Assembly (NCBI GenBank): GCA_903933395.1
Contig: CAIZKA010000421.1
Location: forward strand, 1-14,303
Reading direction: 5' to 3'
DNA length: 14,303 nt
DNA from: an uncultured beta proteobacterium
GTDB taxonomy: Bacteria; Pseudomonadota; Gammaproteobacteria; Burkholderiales; Rhodocyclaceae
Positions 12,365-14,303 of this stretch are shown piece by piece. The stretch's first letter is position 1. Each line of letters begins with the position of its first letter. The notes under the pieces are model-generated. The model was not told the DNA's origin. It saw only the letters and a program-made list of their open reading frames with translations, and made no database searches. The position numbers and the translations under genes are program-made.

Positions 12365-14303
12365 TCAATCGTCGCCCGAATTGTATTCCAGACTCGCCAG
12401 GATGCCATGTGCGACGTAGAAGACTGCCATGCGCTGCGGCAGACCCTCGGCGGCGAACAGCGCGGCATAGGACTCGAGCTGCGGGCGGTAGCGCTCGGCG
12501 TGTGCGGCGAAACCCGCCGCGTCGTCGCCGGCGCCGGGACCGCCGGTCTTGTAGTCGATGATCCAGCGCACGCCGTCCTCGACGAAGCTGCGGTCGACCA
12601 CGCGGGTTTCCGCCGTACCGCCGGCGCCGACTCTTGCAATGGCCATCTCGGTACCGGCGTCGGGACGGGCGCGCAGCACCCACCGGCCGTCGTCGCTGGC
12701 AAGCGTCGTCGCCAGCATCGCGGCGACGCGCGCGGCGCCCGCCCGCGACTCTGCCGGCGGCCAGCCGCGGCTCGCCAGCCAGCGTTCGAAGCCGGGTTGG
12801 CGTTCGCCTGCAAACTCCGGCGACCAGGCGCCGGGGTCCGCGGCGACGAGTTCCAGGACGGCATGAGCCAGAGTGCCGACGGCAGTGGCCAGCGCATCGG
12901 CGGTTTCCGCGCGCGGTGCCGGCGCCGGTTCCGCTGCCGGCGCCCGCCATGCCGGTGGTATTGATGGCGCGACCAGGCGCTGCAGGCGCGGCACGAAGTG
13001 CGCAGCGTCCGTCTCCGCCGCAGGAGCCGGCGCCGACGGCAGGGCGGCGGCGAAATCGTCGGCGACCAGCGGCCACAACAGCGCCAGCAGCGAATTCGCC
13101 GCGGGCGCGGCCGGCACGCCCGCATCGTCGCGACTGGCCACCGCCACCAGGTGCAGGCGGCGCACCGCGCGCGTGACGGCAACGTAGAGCACGCGCGTCG
13201 CTTCATTGGCGGTGCGCTCGCGTTCCAGGTCCTGCAGGAAATCATGCACCGTCGGTTCGCCCTTGCTGCGCCGGCGCCGCCGGTTGACCGGCGCGACGAC
13301 GAGGCGCTCGCCCTGCTCCAGCGGGAAGCTGTCCCATGCCAGCAGCGGCGCCTCGGACGCGCGCGGCGGGCGATGCAGGCCGGGCAGGATCACGGTGTCG
13401 AACTCCAGGCCCTTGGCCTTGTGGATGGTCATCAGCTGCAGGCGGCCGTCGGCCTGCGCGTCCGGCGCGGAGTAAAGCCGCGCCATGTCATCTTCAAGGC
13501 TGTCGAGTTCGAAACGTCCCGCCGCGTCGAGCTGGTCGAGCCGCGTGAAGAAGGCGCATGCGTCGGCTGCTGCGGCGGCATCGGCGTGGCCAGCGCCATC
13601 GACCAGGCAGGCGGGACCGCCGAGCTTCTTCCAGGCGTCCTCGACCATCCGCCGGCGCGCCTGGCGGCCCTGCCCCGCCAGCGCCTCGGTCATGACCTCG
13701 CGCAGATGTTGCGCCCGCTGCCGGCCATCCGCGGATAGCCGCGCCAGGCGTTCGTCGTCGTTCAGCAGGGTCCAGATCGTGGCATCGTGGTCGTCGCCGG
13801 CCAGCCCATGAAGGTCGGCCAGGGTCAGGCCGCACCAGGGCGCGCGCAGGATCGCCAGCCAGTGCAGGCGATCGGCCCGGTGATGCAGGGCGCGCGTCAG
13901 GGAGATCAGGTCCTGCACCACCTGGCGCCCGGCCAGCGCTTCGATCTCGACCGCGGTATGGCGCCAGCCCGCAGGATGCCGGCGGATCGCCGCGACCAGC
14001 GCCGCGAGGTGGTCGCGCGCACGCACCAGCACGGCGATGCGGCGCGTCGGATCGGCGCGCCACTCGGCCTCGATGATGGCCACCACCCGTGCGGCTTCGA
14101 GCCGCGCCGCCGCCGTGGAGTCGCCCTTGTCCGCAAGCACGGCATGCACCGCGACGCCGGCGGCGGGCAAGTCGTCGCGCGTGGCGACGAAGGGCCGGTA
14201 GGCGATCTCGCCGCGCAAAGCTTCGTCGGCGCCAGGGAACAGCGCCGGGAAACCGGCATTGATCCAGTCCACCACCGGTGGAGAGGCGCGGTTGTTGCGC
14301 GAC
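12365..14303 (-). CDS. UvrD/AddA-like helicase with C-terminal RecB-type nuclease (N-terminus off the right edge)
   Basis: The open frame runs off the right edge, leaving the C-terminal 645 codons. It looks like the helicase-nuclease subunit of a RecBCD/AddAB-type double-strand-break repair enzyme. Numbered from the first full codon: RNNRASPPVVDWIN (2-15) resembles the superfamily 1 motif IV region; MTIHKAKGLEFDTVILPGLH (291-310) is motif V; NEATRVLYVAVTRA (366-379) is motif VI with its Arg. The RecB-family PD-(D/E)XK nuclease follows: GTLAH with H480, RVVDRSF with D570, IIDYKTG with D583 and K585, and QLESY at 608-612. All expected nuclease residues are present. The Walker A half lies outside the window, and so would an addB-like partner, which is often adjacent. 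A plain UvrD-RecB fusion is the alternative. Confidence 0.9.
   Translation of the reverse strand, partial: SRNNRASPPVVDWINAGFPALFPGADEALRGEIAYRPFVATRDDLPAAGVAVHAVLADKGDSTAAARLEAARVVAIIEAEWRADPTRRIAVLVRARDHLAALVAAIRRHPAGWRHTAVEIEALAGRQVVQDLISLTRALHHRADRLHWLAILRAPWCGLTLADLHGLAGDDHDATIWTLLNDDERLARLSADGRQRAQHLREVMTEALAGQGRQARRRMVEDAWKKLGGPACLVDGAGHADAAAAADACAFFTRLDQLDAAGRFELDSLEDDMARLYSAPDAQADGRLQLMTIHKAKGLEFDTVILPGLHRPPRASEAPLLAWDSFPLEQGERLVVAPVNRRRRRSKGEPTVHDFLQDLERERTANEATRVLYVAVTRAVRRLHLVAVASRDDAGVPAAPAANSLLALLWPLVADDFAAALPSAPAPAAETDAAHFVPRLQRLVAPSIPPAWRAPAAEPAPAPRAETADALATAVGTLAHAVLELVAADPGAWSPEFAGERQPGFERWLASRGWPPAESRAGAARVAAMLATTLASDDGRWVLRARPDAGTEMAIARVGAGGTAETRVVDRSFVEDGVRWIIDYKTGGPGAGDDAAGFAAHAERYRPQLESYAALFAAEGLPQRMAVFYVAHGILASLEYNSGDD

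Noticed and set aside
1..14303. tRNA, rRNA, insertion sequence, phage or defence genes
   Set aside because: I looked on both strands and saw no cloverleaf ending in CCA-like context, no transposase or integrase motifs and no terminal inverted repeats. The region reads as core chromosome.

Overview
The window is a stretch of conserved, GC-rich (about 60-65 % by eye) bacterial chromosome. Gene order and protein sequences point to a betaproteobacterium, probably near the Rhodocyclales/Sterolibacteriaceae; that placement is inferred from sequence style and rests on no search. Almost every gene belongs to a well-known housekeeping family. I found no transposase, phage gene, CRISPR array, tRNA or rRNA, and no convincing new multi-gene system. 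The less ordinary signals lie in the non-coding gaps.

Left half, minus strand (about 7040 down to 1): the classical rpsB-tsf-pyrH-frr-uppS-cdsA-dxr-rseP operon. It makes ribosomal protein S2, elongation factor Ts, UMP kinase and ribosome recycling factor. It then makes enzymes for the cell envelope: undecaprenyl diphosphate synthase, CDP-diacylglycerol synthase, the MEP-pathway enzyme Dxr, and the intramembrane protease RseP. The last is cut by the left edge. The final three junctions overlap (8 bp, then two ATGA overlaps), which suggests translational coupling. A sigma70-type promoter with a perfect TATAAT and a GC-rich discriminator precedes rpsB. Its upstream side is built of 33-bp tandem repeats. 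A long imperfect hairpin of CACAGAG units fills the rpsB-tsf gap.

Middle, plus strand (7275 to 10845): map (methionine aminopeptidase) and glnD (PII uridylyltransferase/uridylyl-removing enzyme), divergent from the rpsB operon. The 187-bp gap between them is packed with five consecutive palindromes or stem-loops, four of which have 9-bp perfect arms. This looks like a REP/BIME-type composite repeat.

Right part, minus strand (10880 to the right edge): a small five-cysteine protein of unknown function convergent with glnD, a stand-alone DHH/DHHA1 phosphoesterase, and the C-terminal 645 codons of a UvrD/AddA-like helicase fused to an intact RecB-type nuclease domain. The helicase is cut by the right edge.

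Functionally the window joins translation (S2, EF-Ts, RRF, Map), nucleotide supply (PyrH), lipid and envelope synthesis (UppS, CdsA, Dxr, RseP), nitrogen signalling (GlnD) and DNA repair (AddA-like).
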